A stretch of 10,393 bases of DNA from Bacteroidota bacterium (GTDB lineage: Bacteria > Bacteroidota > Bacteroidia > Chitinophagales > LD1), in assembly GCA_018267435.1 (NCBI GenBank), contig JAFDYM010000052.1:1-10393 (forward strand), given 5' to 3'. Under the pieces are notes generated by a model that searched no databases, was not told where the DNA came from, and saw nothing but the letters and a program-made list of their open reading frames with translations. A program made the translations under genes and the position numbers. Positions 6,018 through 10,393 of the stretch are shown here, piece by piece (positions within the stretch are counted from its first letter, which is position 1; each line of letters starts with the position of its first letter).

Positions 6018-6158
6018 ACAGGTGCCGTAGATAAGAATTACTTCGCCTCATTAGCGGTTTGTCGCAGGTTCGATCCCTGTCGGGTCCACCATTGTTCTTT
6101 TAAGGACCCGTAGCTCAGTTGGTAGAGCAACTATTATTCTTATCGGCTATTGCCCTGT
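6018..6158 (+). ncRNA. Y-RNA-like element E with near-perfect permuted tRNA head
   Basis: The outer helix is ACAGG (6018-6022)/CCTGT (6154-6158). The conserved loop is TGCCGTA (6023-6029)/GGCTATTGC (6145-6153). The inner helix GATAAGAAT (6030-6038)/ATTCTTATC (6136-6144) is 9 perfect pairs. TTACTTCG (6038-6045) and a CGC/GCG hairpin with a 7-nt loop (6044-6056) follow, as in element B. The head is a complete permuted tRNA body (6064-6129). This is the best-formed member of the family: the stem resembles a Ro60-binding Y stem and the head mimics tRNA. Assignment as a Y RNA is inference from architecture and from the rsr gene in the same locus. Confidence 0.85.
6064..6129 (+). tRNA. Circularly permuted tRNA (3' half before 5' half) with CCA
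   Basis: T-stem GCAGG (6064-6068), loop TTCGATC, CCTGT (6076-6080), then the 3' acceptor strand CGGGTCC (6081-6087), discriminator A6088 and CCA (6089-6091). A 12-nt linker (6092-6103) leads to the 5' acceptor strand GGACCCG (6104-6110), which is perfectly complementary. TA and D-arm GCTC-AGTTGGTA-GAGC (6113-6128) follow, with the GG needed for D/T-loop contact. The anticodon arm is missing; the Y stem of element E takes its place. Cutting the linker would expose a normal CCA end and a G1 5' end. Confidence 0.85.
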
Positions 6159-6165
6159 TTAATTT

Positions 6166-6246
6166 ATGGAAGTAGATCAGTTGGTAGATTACTTGGTTTG
6201 GGACCAAGAGGTCGCAGGTTCTCCCGATAGCTATCGGGACTGCCAT
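6166..6246 (+). tRNA. tRNA-Pro(UGG)-like gene, T-arm disrupted
   Basis: Acceptor ATGGAAG (6166-6172), TA, D-arm GATC-AGTTGGTA-GATT, and anticodon stem CTTGG/CCAAG with loop TTTGGGA give UGG (Pro). The T-arm begins GCAGGTTC (6214-6221) and then runs into an 18-nt palindrome (6222-6239). The tail CTGCCAT (6240-6246) can serve either as the T-stem 3' strand or as the acceptor 3' strand (one mismatch), not both. Some of the 3' half is therefore missing, and this is probably a tRNA-derived RNA rather than a working tRNA. Confidence 0.65.
6222..6239. repeat. 18-nt perfect palindrome, copy 2 (in the Pro-like tRNA)
   Basis: Same 18 bases as 5515-5532, again directly after GGTTC of a T-arm and before a C that starts the other stem strand. 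Confidence 0.8.
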
Positions 6247-6260
6247 CTGTTATATCACCA

Positions 6261-6337
6261 CATTATAAGTGCCGTAGGTTACAGTTACTTCAATATAGGA
6301 TTGACACCGTACTGTTGCCGCTTATTGCCTTGTAATG
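6261..6337 (+). ncRNA. Y-RNA-like element F, minimal form without tRNA head
   Basis: A 77-nt closed structure. The outer helix is CATTATAAG (6261-6269)/CTTGTAATG (6329-6337), 9 bp with one U-G. The conserved loop is TGCCGTA (6270-6276)/GCTTATTGC (6320-6328). The inner helix GGTTACAGT-t-AC (6277-6288)/GTACTGTTGCC (6309-6319) has one T-T mismatch and the same bulged T as in B. The apex is TCAAT/ATTGA (6290-6294/6300-6304) around ATAGG. No tRNA-like arm is present, so this is the bare stem module. The 80 nt that follow (6338-6418) are AT-rich, with only weak pairing (TTGAT/ATCAA). Confidence 0.8.
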
Positions 6338-6418
6338 CTTTATTAAATTTTAAAAATTGATGGAGATGAGAAACTATTTATGCCCGTATCAACGTGTAGG
6401 CTTCGGTAAAGCAAACAT

Positions 6419-6491
6419 TGCCGGATCGCCTAATTGGTAGGGCATCAGAATTTGACTCTGATCGGTGCGGGTTCGAATCCTGCTCCGGCAA
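6419..6491 (+). tRNA. tRNA-Gln(UUG)
   Basis: A complete cloverleaf with no mismatches. Acceptor TGCCGGA (6419-6425)/TCCGGCA (6484-6490), D-arm GCC-TAATTGGTAG-GGC, anticodon arm TCAGA-ATTTGAC-TCTGA (UUG), T-arm GCGGG-TTCGAAT-CCTGC. The discriminator is A6491. T6418 can pair with A6491, making an 8-bp acceptor. CCA is not encoded. Confidence 0.88.
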
Positions 6492-6519
6492 CATGTGGTG
6501 ATAAAGTCACCGTTTTCAT

Positions 6520-6592
6520 TGGCTGGTATCCCAACGGAAGAGGAAGCAGGCTTAGAACCTGTACAGTGAGAGTTCGAATCTCTCCCGGTCAA
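6520..6592 (+). tRNA. tRNA-Leu(UAG)-like gene with a short variable loop
   Basis: Acceptor TGGCTGG (6520-6526)/CCGGTCA (6585-6591) has two G-U pairs. The D-arm is TCC-GGA, the anticodon arm GCAGG-CTTAGAA-CCTGT gives UAG, and the T-arm GAGAG-TTCGAAT-CTCTC (6568-6584) is perfect. The discriminator is A6592 and CCA is not encoded. A normal bacterial tRNA-Leu is class II with a long variable arm; this one has about 5 nt. T1-A72 is also unusual. The identity is therefore by anticodon only. T6519 can pair with A6592. Confidence 0.75.
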
Positions 6593-6597
6593 CACAT

Positions 6598-6684
6598 TGT
6601 TTCGTAGCTCAGATGGAGGTAGCATCCCACTTTTAATGGGAGGGTCGCAGGTTCGATCCCGAAGCTTCGGGACTGCCGGAACAA
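6598..6684 (+). tRNA. tRNA-Lys(UUU)-like gene with extended T-arm
   Basis: Acceptor TGTTTCG (6598-6604)/CGGAACA (6677-6683), TA, D-arm GCT-AGC, and anticodon arm TCCCA-CTTTTAA-TGGGA (UUU). The T-stem GCAG (6647-6650)/CTGC (6673-6676) encloses GTTCGA plus a perfect palindrome (6657-6672), so the T-loop carries an extra 8-bp-capable hairpin. Both T-stem and acceptor remain intact around it. The length of 87 nt is about 14 more than usual. The discriminator is A6684, and T6597 can pair with it. Confidence 0.75.
6657..6672. repeat. 16-nt perfect palindrome (in the Lys-like tRNA)
   Basis: TCCCGAAGCTTCGGGA sits after GGTTCGA in the T-loop. It is a variant of the 18-nt palindrome with the same TCCCGA/TCGGGA arms and a shorter centre. 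Confidence 0.8.
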
Positions 6685-6691
6685 CAAACAT

Positions 6692-6762
6692 TGATTCATA
6701 GTTCAACGGAAGAACAGGGCTCTACGAAAGCTCAGATAAGAGTTCGAGTCTCTTTGAATCAA
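6692..6762 (+). tRNA. tRNA-Arg(ACG)
   Basis: A complete cloverleaf. Acceptor TGATTCA (6692-6698)/TGAATCA (6755-6761), D-arm GTTC-AACGGAA-GAAC, anticodon arm GGGCT-CTACGAA-AGCTC (ACG), T-arm AAGAG-TTCGAGT-CTCTT. The discriminator is A6762, with T6691 opposite. The T1-A72 pair is unlike ordinary tRNA-Arg, which starts with G. CCA is not encoded. Confidence 0.85.
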
Positions 6763-6763
6763 C

Positions 6764-6859
6764 TAATGGAGAGCAGGTAGATATTGAAATGGGTTGTGGG
6801 CCGCGAGGCTATGCTCGCGGTGGCGAGTTTTACCTCGCTATTCAATTCCCTCCACCTCC
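6764..6859 (+). repeat. Double-hairpin element, copy 1
   Basis: Starting TAATGG, an outer stem (ATTGAA 6783-6788/TTCAAT 6841-6846, plus GGAG and AGGT with CTCC and ACCT outside it) encloses two hairpins. The first is CCGCGAG/CTCGCGG (6801-6807/6814-6820, loop GCTATG). The second is GCGAG/CTCGC (6823-6827/6834-6838, loop TTTTAC). It starts 1 nt after tRNA-Arg. The core 6800-6848 matches 6968-7016 at 46 of 49 positions. It could be a structured RNA or an interspersed repeat. Confidence 0.65.
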
Positions 6860-6867
6860 GCTGTATT

Positions 6868-6939
6868 GAACAAGTAGCTCCAATGGTAGAGCAGCGGTTT
6901 GAAGCACCGCGCGTAATGGTTCGATTCCATTCTTGTTCA
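6868..6939 (+). tRNA. tRNA-Phe(GAA)
   Basis: A complete cloverleaf. Acceptor GAACAAG (6868-6874)/CTTGTTC (6932-6938), TA, D-arm GCTC-CAATGGTA-GAGC, anticodon arm GCGGT-TTGAAGC-ACCGC (GAA), T-arm AATGG-TTCGATT-CCATT. The discriminator is A6939, with T6867 opposite. CCA is not encoded. Confidence 0.88.
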
Positions 6940-6943
6940 CTTA

Positions 6944-7026
6944 TAATGGTGAAGCTGGTGTAATTGAGCCGCGAGGCTATGCTCGCGGTAGTGAGTTTTA
7001 CCTCGCAATTCAATTCTCCTCTTCAT
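6944..7026 (+). repeat. Double-hairpin element, copy 2
   Basis: This has the same plan as 6764-6859 with a 12-nt deletion before the first hairpin. The outer stem is GTGAAG (6949-6954)/CTTCAT (7021-7026) and AATTGA/TCAATT. The hairpins are CCGCGAG/CTCGCGG (6969-6975/6982-6988) and GTGAG/CTCGC (6991-6995/7002-7006). A C-to-T change in the last stem keeps pairing as U-G, and the outer stem differs from copy 1 yet remains paired. It follows tRNA-Phe by a few bases. Confidence 0.65.
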
Positions 7027-7047
7027 TCGCAACTGGATTTAAAACTT

Positions 7048-7131
7048 GGGAATGCACCGGAGATAGCGAACCGGGATGGTCTGTAAAACCATTGCCTTCG
7101 GGCTTAGTAAGTGCAAGTCTTACCATTCTCA
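7048..7131 (+). tRNA. tRNA-Tyr(GUA)-like gene, class II
   Basis: An 84-nt class II cloverleaf. Acceptor GGGAATG (7048-7054)/CATTCTC (7124-7130) has one G-U. The D-stem is CCGG/CCGG, with D-loop AGATAGCGAA lacking the usual GG. Anticodon arm ATGGT-CTGTAAA-ACCAT gives GUA. The variable arm is GCC-TTCG-GGC (7094-7103). The T-arm GTAAG-TGCAAGT-CTTAC has G instead of T at the second loop position. The discriminator is A7131, with T7047 opposite. The D- and T-loop changes may weaken the elbow, so function as a true tRNA is uncertain. Confidence 0.75.
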
Positions 7132-7198
7132 CTAAAAACAATATTTGATAACCATTTTAAAAAACAAAACACATGTAATGAGGATAATGAAAAGCTAA

Positions 7199-7292
7199 GC
7201 CAACGGTACATAGGTAATACGTTGGCAAAAATGAACTGACATATTACTAAACCGAAAAGCAGAATTGGCCATACGTGGCTGTACCGGCTTTC
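7199..7292 (+). promoter_or_regulatory. Structured leader of the first rtcB
   Basis: GCCAACG (7199-7205) pairs perfectly with CGTTGGC (7220-7226). A second hairpin pairs GAAA-a-GC (7254-7260) with GGCTTTC (7286-7292) and contains an inner GCCA/TGGC stem (7268-7279). Neither is followed by a T-run, so they look like leader structure or processing sites rather than terminators. No convincing promoter is visible between the Tyr gene and the ATG at 7306, so rtcB may be transcribed through from the array. Confidence 0.4.
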
Positions 7293-7305
7293 AAAATACT
7301 ATTAT

Positions 7306-8754
7306 ATGGAAACTGAAAGAATAACCGATGCCGATATACAGGCATTGGGTATTGCTGACGAGGAAATGGTATGGGTATTCGGCAGGTTGGCAAATGCAAT
7401 TGTTCGAAACACAGAAATGGATAAAGCTACGGCACTGCAACACATGGCCGATGTTATGCGCACTCCGTTTTTGTACATGCAGCAGTGGAACAAATTCCGC
7501 AGCATGGCTGTAATGGTAAGCGAGTACCGCGCTGCGGGCAAGCTGCCAGCTGTACTTAACAGTACCATGCATAGCGAGCCATTGCCGTATGCTGTATTCG
7601 GGCGAAAGCATATAGACAAAGGAGCATTTGAGCAAATGGAAATAGCAATGCGCTTGCCTATAGCGGTAAGCGGCGCTTTAATGCCCGATGCGCACACAGG
7701 TTATGGCTTGCCCATAGGCGGTGTTCTGGCTACCGAAGCCGATAAAATAATACCCTTTGCCGTGGGGGTGGATATAGCCTGCCGAATGTGTATGAGCGTG
7801 TTCGATATACCATCGAACATATTGGATACACAAGGCGAGCTGCTGAAAAGTTTGCTGATGAAGCATACCGTTTTCGGCACAGGTGGCAAAACCAAAACCA
7901 AGTACGACAGCAGTATTATAGATAGACCCGAATGGGAAGAAACTGAAAAACTACGTTCATTGAAAGATAAGGCATACGAGCAGCTAGGTACCTCGGGCAC
8001 GGGCAACCACTTTGTAGAGTGGGGCGAAGTAGAAGTAACTGCGCCTAACGAAGCTGTGCCTTTGCCAGCGGGTAAATACCTGGCCTTGTTATCGCACTCA
8101 GGTTCGCGCGGGGTGGGTGGCAGCATTGCCAACTACTATTCGCGCATAGCCGAACGTAAAACCACTTTGCCACAGCACGCCAAGCACTTTGCATGGCTTG
8201 ACCTGAACAGCGAAGAAGGTTTTGAGTATTGGATAAGTATGAACCTTGCTGGCGAATATGCAGCGGCTTGCCATCACGAAATACATAACAAGATGACAAA
8301 AGGGCTTGGTGTACACCCTGTAAGCAGGGTAGAAAACCACCACAACTTTGCATGGCAGGAACAGCTAGCCAATGGCACCACCGTAATGGTGCACCGCAAA
8401 GGCGCAACACCGGCAGCTACGCAGCACTTAGGTATAATACCTGGCAGCATGGCTGCACCGGGCTATGTAGTTAAGGGCAAAGGTTATGCGGCATCTATCA
8501 ACTCTGCCAGCCATGGTGCAGGCAGGGCTATGAGCCGCGCCGAGGCTATGCGTAGCATTGAGAAAGGTGATATGCAGTATGAATTAAAGCGGCATAAAAT
8601 TGAATTGATAGGTGGTGACATAGATGAGTCGCCAATGGCCTACAAGGATATAAATACCGTAATGGCAGCACAGACCGATATGGTAGAAGTGCTGGCGAAA
8701 TTTAAACCGCGCATTGTACGTATGGCTTATAGCAAAGAGCGTAGCGAAGACTAA
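7306..8754 (+). CDS. rtcB: RtcB family RNA 3'-phosphate/5'-OH ligase, paralogue 1
   Basis: This 482-aa protein has all the RtcB hallmarks: DAHTGYGLPIGG (128-139), metal-binding GVDIACRM with Asp156 and Cys159, GTGNHFVEW with Asn234-His235, LLSHSGSRG with His264, NHHNF (344-348), and HRKGAT with His363 as the guanylate-accepting residue. GSMAAPGY and SASHGAGR complete the active site. RtcB joins RNA 3'-phosphate or 2',3'-cyclic phosphate ends to 5'-OH ends using GTP and Mn2+, and repairs or splices tRNA. An N-terminal extension of about 100 residues makes it longer than E. coli RtcB (408 aa). No archease or RtcA is in the window. It lies directly downstream of the tRNA/Y-RNA array and upstream of a second rtcB. 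Confidence 0.95.
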   Translation: METERITDADIQALGIADEEMVWVFGRLANAIVRNTEMDKATALQHMADVMRTPFLYMQQWNKFRSMAVMVSEYRAAGKLPAVLNSTMHSEPLPYAVFGRKHIDKGAFEQMEIAMRLPIAVSGALMPDAHTGYGLPIGGVLATEADKIIPFAVGVDIACRMCMSVFDIPSNILDTQGELLKSLLMKHTVFGTGGKTKTKYDSSIIDRPEWEETEKLRSLKDKAYEQLGTSGTGNHFVEWGEVEVTAPNEAVPLPAGKYLALLSHSGSRGVGGSIANYYSRIAERKTTLPQHAKHFAWLDLNSEEGFEYWISMNLAGEYAAACHHEIHNKMTKGLGVHPVSRVENHHNFAWQEQLANGTTVMVHRKGATPAATQHLGIIPGSMAAPGYVVKGKGYAASINSASHGAGRAMSRAEAMRSIEKGDMQYELKRHKIELIGGDIDESPMAYKDINTVMAAQTDMVEVLAKFKPRIVRMAYSKERSED

Positions 8755-8766
8755 CAAACATACATT

Positions 8767-8797
8767 AGGCAGGCCGTAACCTGCTTAGTGTTTTTAT
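8767..8797 (+). terminator. Possible weak terminator after the first rtcB
   Basis: AGGCAGG (8767-8773) pairs with CCTGCTT (8780-8786; one G-U) around CCGTAA, and TTTTTATT follows 4 nt later. It lies 13 bp after the rtcB stop and 15 bp before the next ATG, so it may only attenuate. Confidence 0.45.
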
Positions 8798-8811
8798 TAA
8801 AAAATACACCT

Positions 8812-9384
8812 ATGAGAACGACAATTGATGATATAATACATACCGTTGAAACTAGCTTGCGAACTAGCTTCAGTAACACGTATGTGTGGTTTGGTAAGGA
8901 TGATAATCTGTTATTCTACAAACCAACTAATGGAACATGGAGCATAGCAGAAATACTGGAACATGTATCGCTTACCAATCATTTCTTGCTATTGATAATA
9001 AACAAAACAACAGCGAAGGCGATCAAGCGTTCTTTAAATGCCGATGCTGTAACAGTGCCCGATAACTATATGGAAATGTTGCGGCGCGTAGATGAAGTAG
9101 GTAAGCACAAAAGTTTTACTTGGATACGCCCCGAACACATGGAACCTGTAGGCAAAAACTTAAATGAAGTTAGGGTGTTACTTGATGCACAACTTGAGCG
9201 ATGTATAGCCAATCTACACAGTTTAAGTAATGGCGAAGGCTTACTGGTACACACCACCATGACGGTAAATGATTTGGGCAAGATAGATGTGTATCAATAT
9301 CTCTATTTTCTAGCCAAACATATTGATAGGCACATAACGCAAATGCAAATAGTAGAAACAGAATTTGAAAAAAATAAAAGATAA
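8812..9384 (+). CDS. DinB/YfiT-fold putative metal-dependent protein
   Basis: The ATG at 8812 gives 190 aa; an upstream in-frame GTG at 8788 lies in the terminator-like tail and is less likely. The pattern of a helix with WSIAEILEHVSLTNH (His51) near the N-terminus and KHIDRHITQM (His170 and His174) near the C-terminus is that of the DinB_2/YfiT four-helix-bundle superfamily, whose three histidines bind a metal. Members include thiol transferases and many proteins of unknown activity; the substrate here cannot be told. It lies between two rtcB genes on the same strand, 57 bp after the first and 62 bp before the second. It may therefore belong to the repair operon, though DinB-fold genes are common and could be incidental. 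Confidence 0.75.
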   Translation: MRTTIDDIIHTVETSLRTSFSNTYVWFGKDDNLLFYKPTNGTWSIAEILEHVSLTNHFLLLIINKTTAKAIKRSLNADAVTVPDNYMEMLRRVDEVGKHKSFTWIRPEHMEPVGKNLNEVRVLLDAQLERCIANLHSLSNGEGLLVHTTMTVNDLGKIDVYQYLYFLAKHIDRHITQMQIVETEFEKNKR

Positions 9385-9389
9385 CAATA

Positions 9390-9427
9390 CAGTATTGAGT
9401 ACTAAACAATCAAACAACTCAATACTG
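9390..9427. repeat. 11-bp perfect inverted repeat before the second rtcB
   Basis: CAGTATTGAGT (9390-9400) and ACTCAATACTG (9417-9427) are exact complements around an A-rich 16-nt loop, 19 bp before the rtcB start. There is no T-run, so it could be an RNA hairpin in the leader or an operator. Confidence 0.55.
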
Positions 9428-9446
9428 CATACTTAATACCAATAAA

Positions 9447-10393
9447 ATGGCAAAGTTAAAACTAAGAGGGAAAGACCTGCGTGCTATAGGCTACCCAGAG
9501 GGGCCTGTAATAAGCGTAGCCATGAATGTAATGGAGAAGAACTACAAGCACTCTACCCTGCAAGAGGCTTTGGATATATTGAAGAACATATTGGATAGCC
9601 CTGCCGAGTATATGGAAGATGCAGTGCTGAAACCGATAACCGATTTTTTGATAGAAAAGCCAAAGGTGGGAGGCGATATGTATGAACTGAACGCTGAAGG
9701 TATAAACTACAGCACGTTCGGGGCGGAACATATAGAAGAAGGCGCTATAAAACAGATGCAGGTAGCAAGCCGTTTGCCTGTATCGGTAGCGGGTGCTTTA
9801 ATGCCCGATGCGCACCAAGGCTATGGTTTGCCTATAGGTGGTGTGCTAGCTACCGATAATGCCATAATACCCTACGCAGTAGGTGTGGATATAGGTTGCC
9901 GTATGTGCTTGAGCGTGTTCAACATGCCTGCGGGCGAACTACGTGCTAGGGATAAATTTTTCGAGCGTGAGTTGAATGCTTACACGCTGTTTGGTGCAGG
10001 CCGCGAGTTTAAAGAAACCACCGAGCACGATGTGCTTGACCGTAAGGAATTCGAAGAGGTTTCTTTCTTGAAAGGCTTGCAGATGAAAGCAGCTAGGCAG
10101 ATAGGTTCATCGGGTAGCGGTAACCACTTTGTAGAGTGGGGTATAGTAGATATACCAAGCGCAGATAATGCATTGAAGGTGCCGCCGGGTAAGTACGTGG
10201 CATTGCTATCGCACTCGGGTTCGCGTGGTTTGGGTGCCAGCATAGCAGGCCACTACACTAAAATAGCGATGGAGAAAACCAAGCTACCGCAAGAGGCAAG
10301 GCACCTAGCATGGCTTGACCTGAATACGCAGGAAGGTATGGAGTACTGGATAGCCATGAACCTTGCAGGCGACTATGCTAGCGCGTGCCACCA
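9447..10393 (+). CDS. rtcB: RtcB family RNA ligase, paralogue 2 (3' end outside window)
   Basis: Starting at the ATG 9447, 315 complete codons are open to the window edge. DAHQGYGLPIGG (121-132), GVDIGCRM with Asp148 and Cys151, SGSGNHFVEW with Asn226-His227, and LLSHSGSRG with His256 match RtcB. The guanylylated His motif lies beyond the edge. It resembles the first copy closely through the core (for example GALMPDAH, GYGLPIGGVLAT, AWLDLN, EYWI-MNLAG) but has a different N-terminal ~90 residues (LKLRGKDLRAIGYPEGPVIS) and a shorter spacing. The pair are therefore diverged paralogues, not a recent duplication. Carrying two ligases side by side suggests different RNA substrates or end chemistries, which is inference. 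Confidence 0.95.
   Translation, partial: MAKLKLRGKDLRAIGYPEGPVISVAMNVMEKNYKHSTLQEALDILKNILDSPAEYMEDAVLKPITDFLIEKPKVGGDMYELNAEGINYSTFGAEHIEEGAIKQMQVASRLPVSVAGALMPDAHQGYGLPIGGVLATDNAIIPYAVGVDIGCRMCLSVFNMPAGELRARDKFFERELNAYTLFGAGREFKETTEHDVLDRKEFEEVSFLKGLQMKAARQIGSSGSGNHFVEWGIVDIPSADNALKVPPGKYVALLSHSGSRGLGASIAGHYTKIAMEKTKLPQEARHLAWLDLNTQEGMEYWIAMNLAGDYASACH

Noticed and set aside
5425..6337. CRISPR array as explanation for the regularly recurring CGTAGA...TACTTCG blocks
   Set aside because: Repeats are imperfect, spacing is 70-220 bp, and the intervening sequence is complementary structure rather than unique spacers; no cas genes.
6166..6360. Plus-strand 64-codon frame
   Set aside because: It covers the Pro-like tRNA and Y-like element F; no coding signature.
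6389..6706. Minus-strand 105-codon frame (contains RDRTCDPPIKSG, GRDSNSHCTGSKPASSS)
   Set aside because: It is antisense to the Gln, Leu and Lys tRNA genes. Such Arg/Ser/Asp-rich peptides are the usual translation artefacts of tRNA T-arms.
6759..7013. Minus-strand 84-codon frame with a repeated EVKL-TASIASR motif
   Set aside because: The repeated peptide is only the antisense reading of the duplicated double-hairpin DNA element.
5425..7131. Simple degraded tRNA operon (pseudogene graveyard)
   Set aside because: Several tRNAs are perfect cloverleaves, and the Y-like helices covary between copies, which decay would not preserve.
7140..7147. AATATTTG as a -7 promoter box for rtcB
   Set aside because: The first base does not match TAnnTTTG and no TTTG lies 19-21 bp upstream.
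6933..7148. Plus-strand 71-codon frame
   Set aside because: It overlaps the second double-hairpin copy and the Tyr tRNA-like gene.

Overview
The window looks like Bacteroidota DNA, probably from the Chitinophagaceae/Sphingobacteriales side. It has an exact TAnnTTTG -7 element with a TTTG about 21 bp upstream, mostly SD-less AT-rich leaders, and a KS/ACP/ABC-2 permease cluster of the kind found in polyene or flexirubin-type lipid loci of that phylum. The species cannot be named from the sequence.

Layout. On the minus strand, positions 1-1867 carry the start of a beta-ketoacyl-ACP synthase, an acyl carrier protein and an ABC-2 permease, packed as an operon. Everything after that is on the plus strand. 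Positions 2030-2250 form a compact unit of promoter, 34-codon ORF and terminator. A 90-aa unknown protein, a second terminator and a 57-aa unknown protein follow. Then comes a full-length Ro60/Rsr protein (TROVE plus vWA, 3060-4592), a 243-aa basic unknown protein (4710-5441), about 1.7 kb of structured RNA (5425-7131), an RtcB RNA ligase (7306-8754), a DinB-fold protein (8812-9384) and a second RtcB that runs off the end (9447-10393).

The centre of interest is 5425-7131, which has no convincing protein gene. I read two interleaved kinds of RNA there. (1) Six Y-RNA-like elements, A to F. Five of them share one plan: an outer helix, a conserved internal loop (5' side TGYCGTA, 3' side close to GCTTATTGC), an inner helix, then a head. 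The helices differ in sequence between copies but stay complementary. In D and E the head is a circularly permuted tRNA: T-arm, 3' acceptor strand, short loop, 5' acceptor strand, D-arm. The Y stem takes the place of the anticodon arm. Copy E even keeps the discriminator base and CCA. (2) Eight linear tRNA or tRNA-like genes with anticodons for Glu, Pro, Gln, Leu, Lys, Arg, Phe and Tyr. Six of these start with TTG and place a U(-1) opposite discriminator A73. Three T-arm-like sequences (one in Y-like unit A, the others in the Pro-like and Lys-like genes) contain a perfect palindrome. A duplicated double-hairpin element brackets the Phe gene.

How the parts fit. Rsr (Ro60) binds Y RNAs and misfolded RNA, bacterial Y RNAs are known tRNA mimics, and RtcB rejoins cleaved RNA. 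The island therefore reads as an RNA surveillance and repair locus that carries its own family of Y RNAs and a set of spare or decoy tRNAs. The protein identities and base-pairings are seen directly. Binding of these RNAs by Rsr, and any anti-nuclease role of the tRNAs, is inference.
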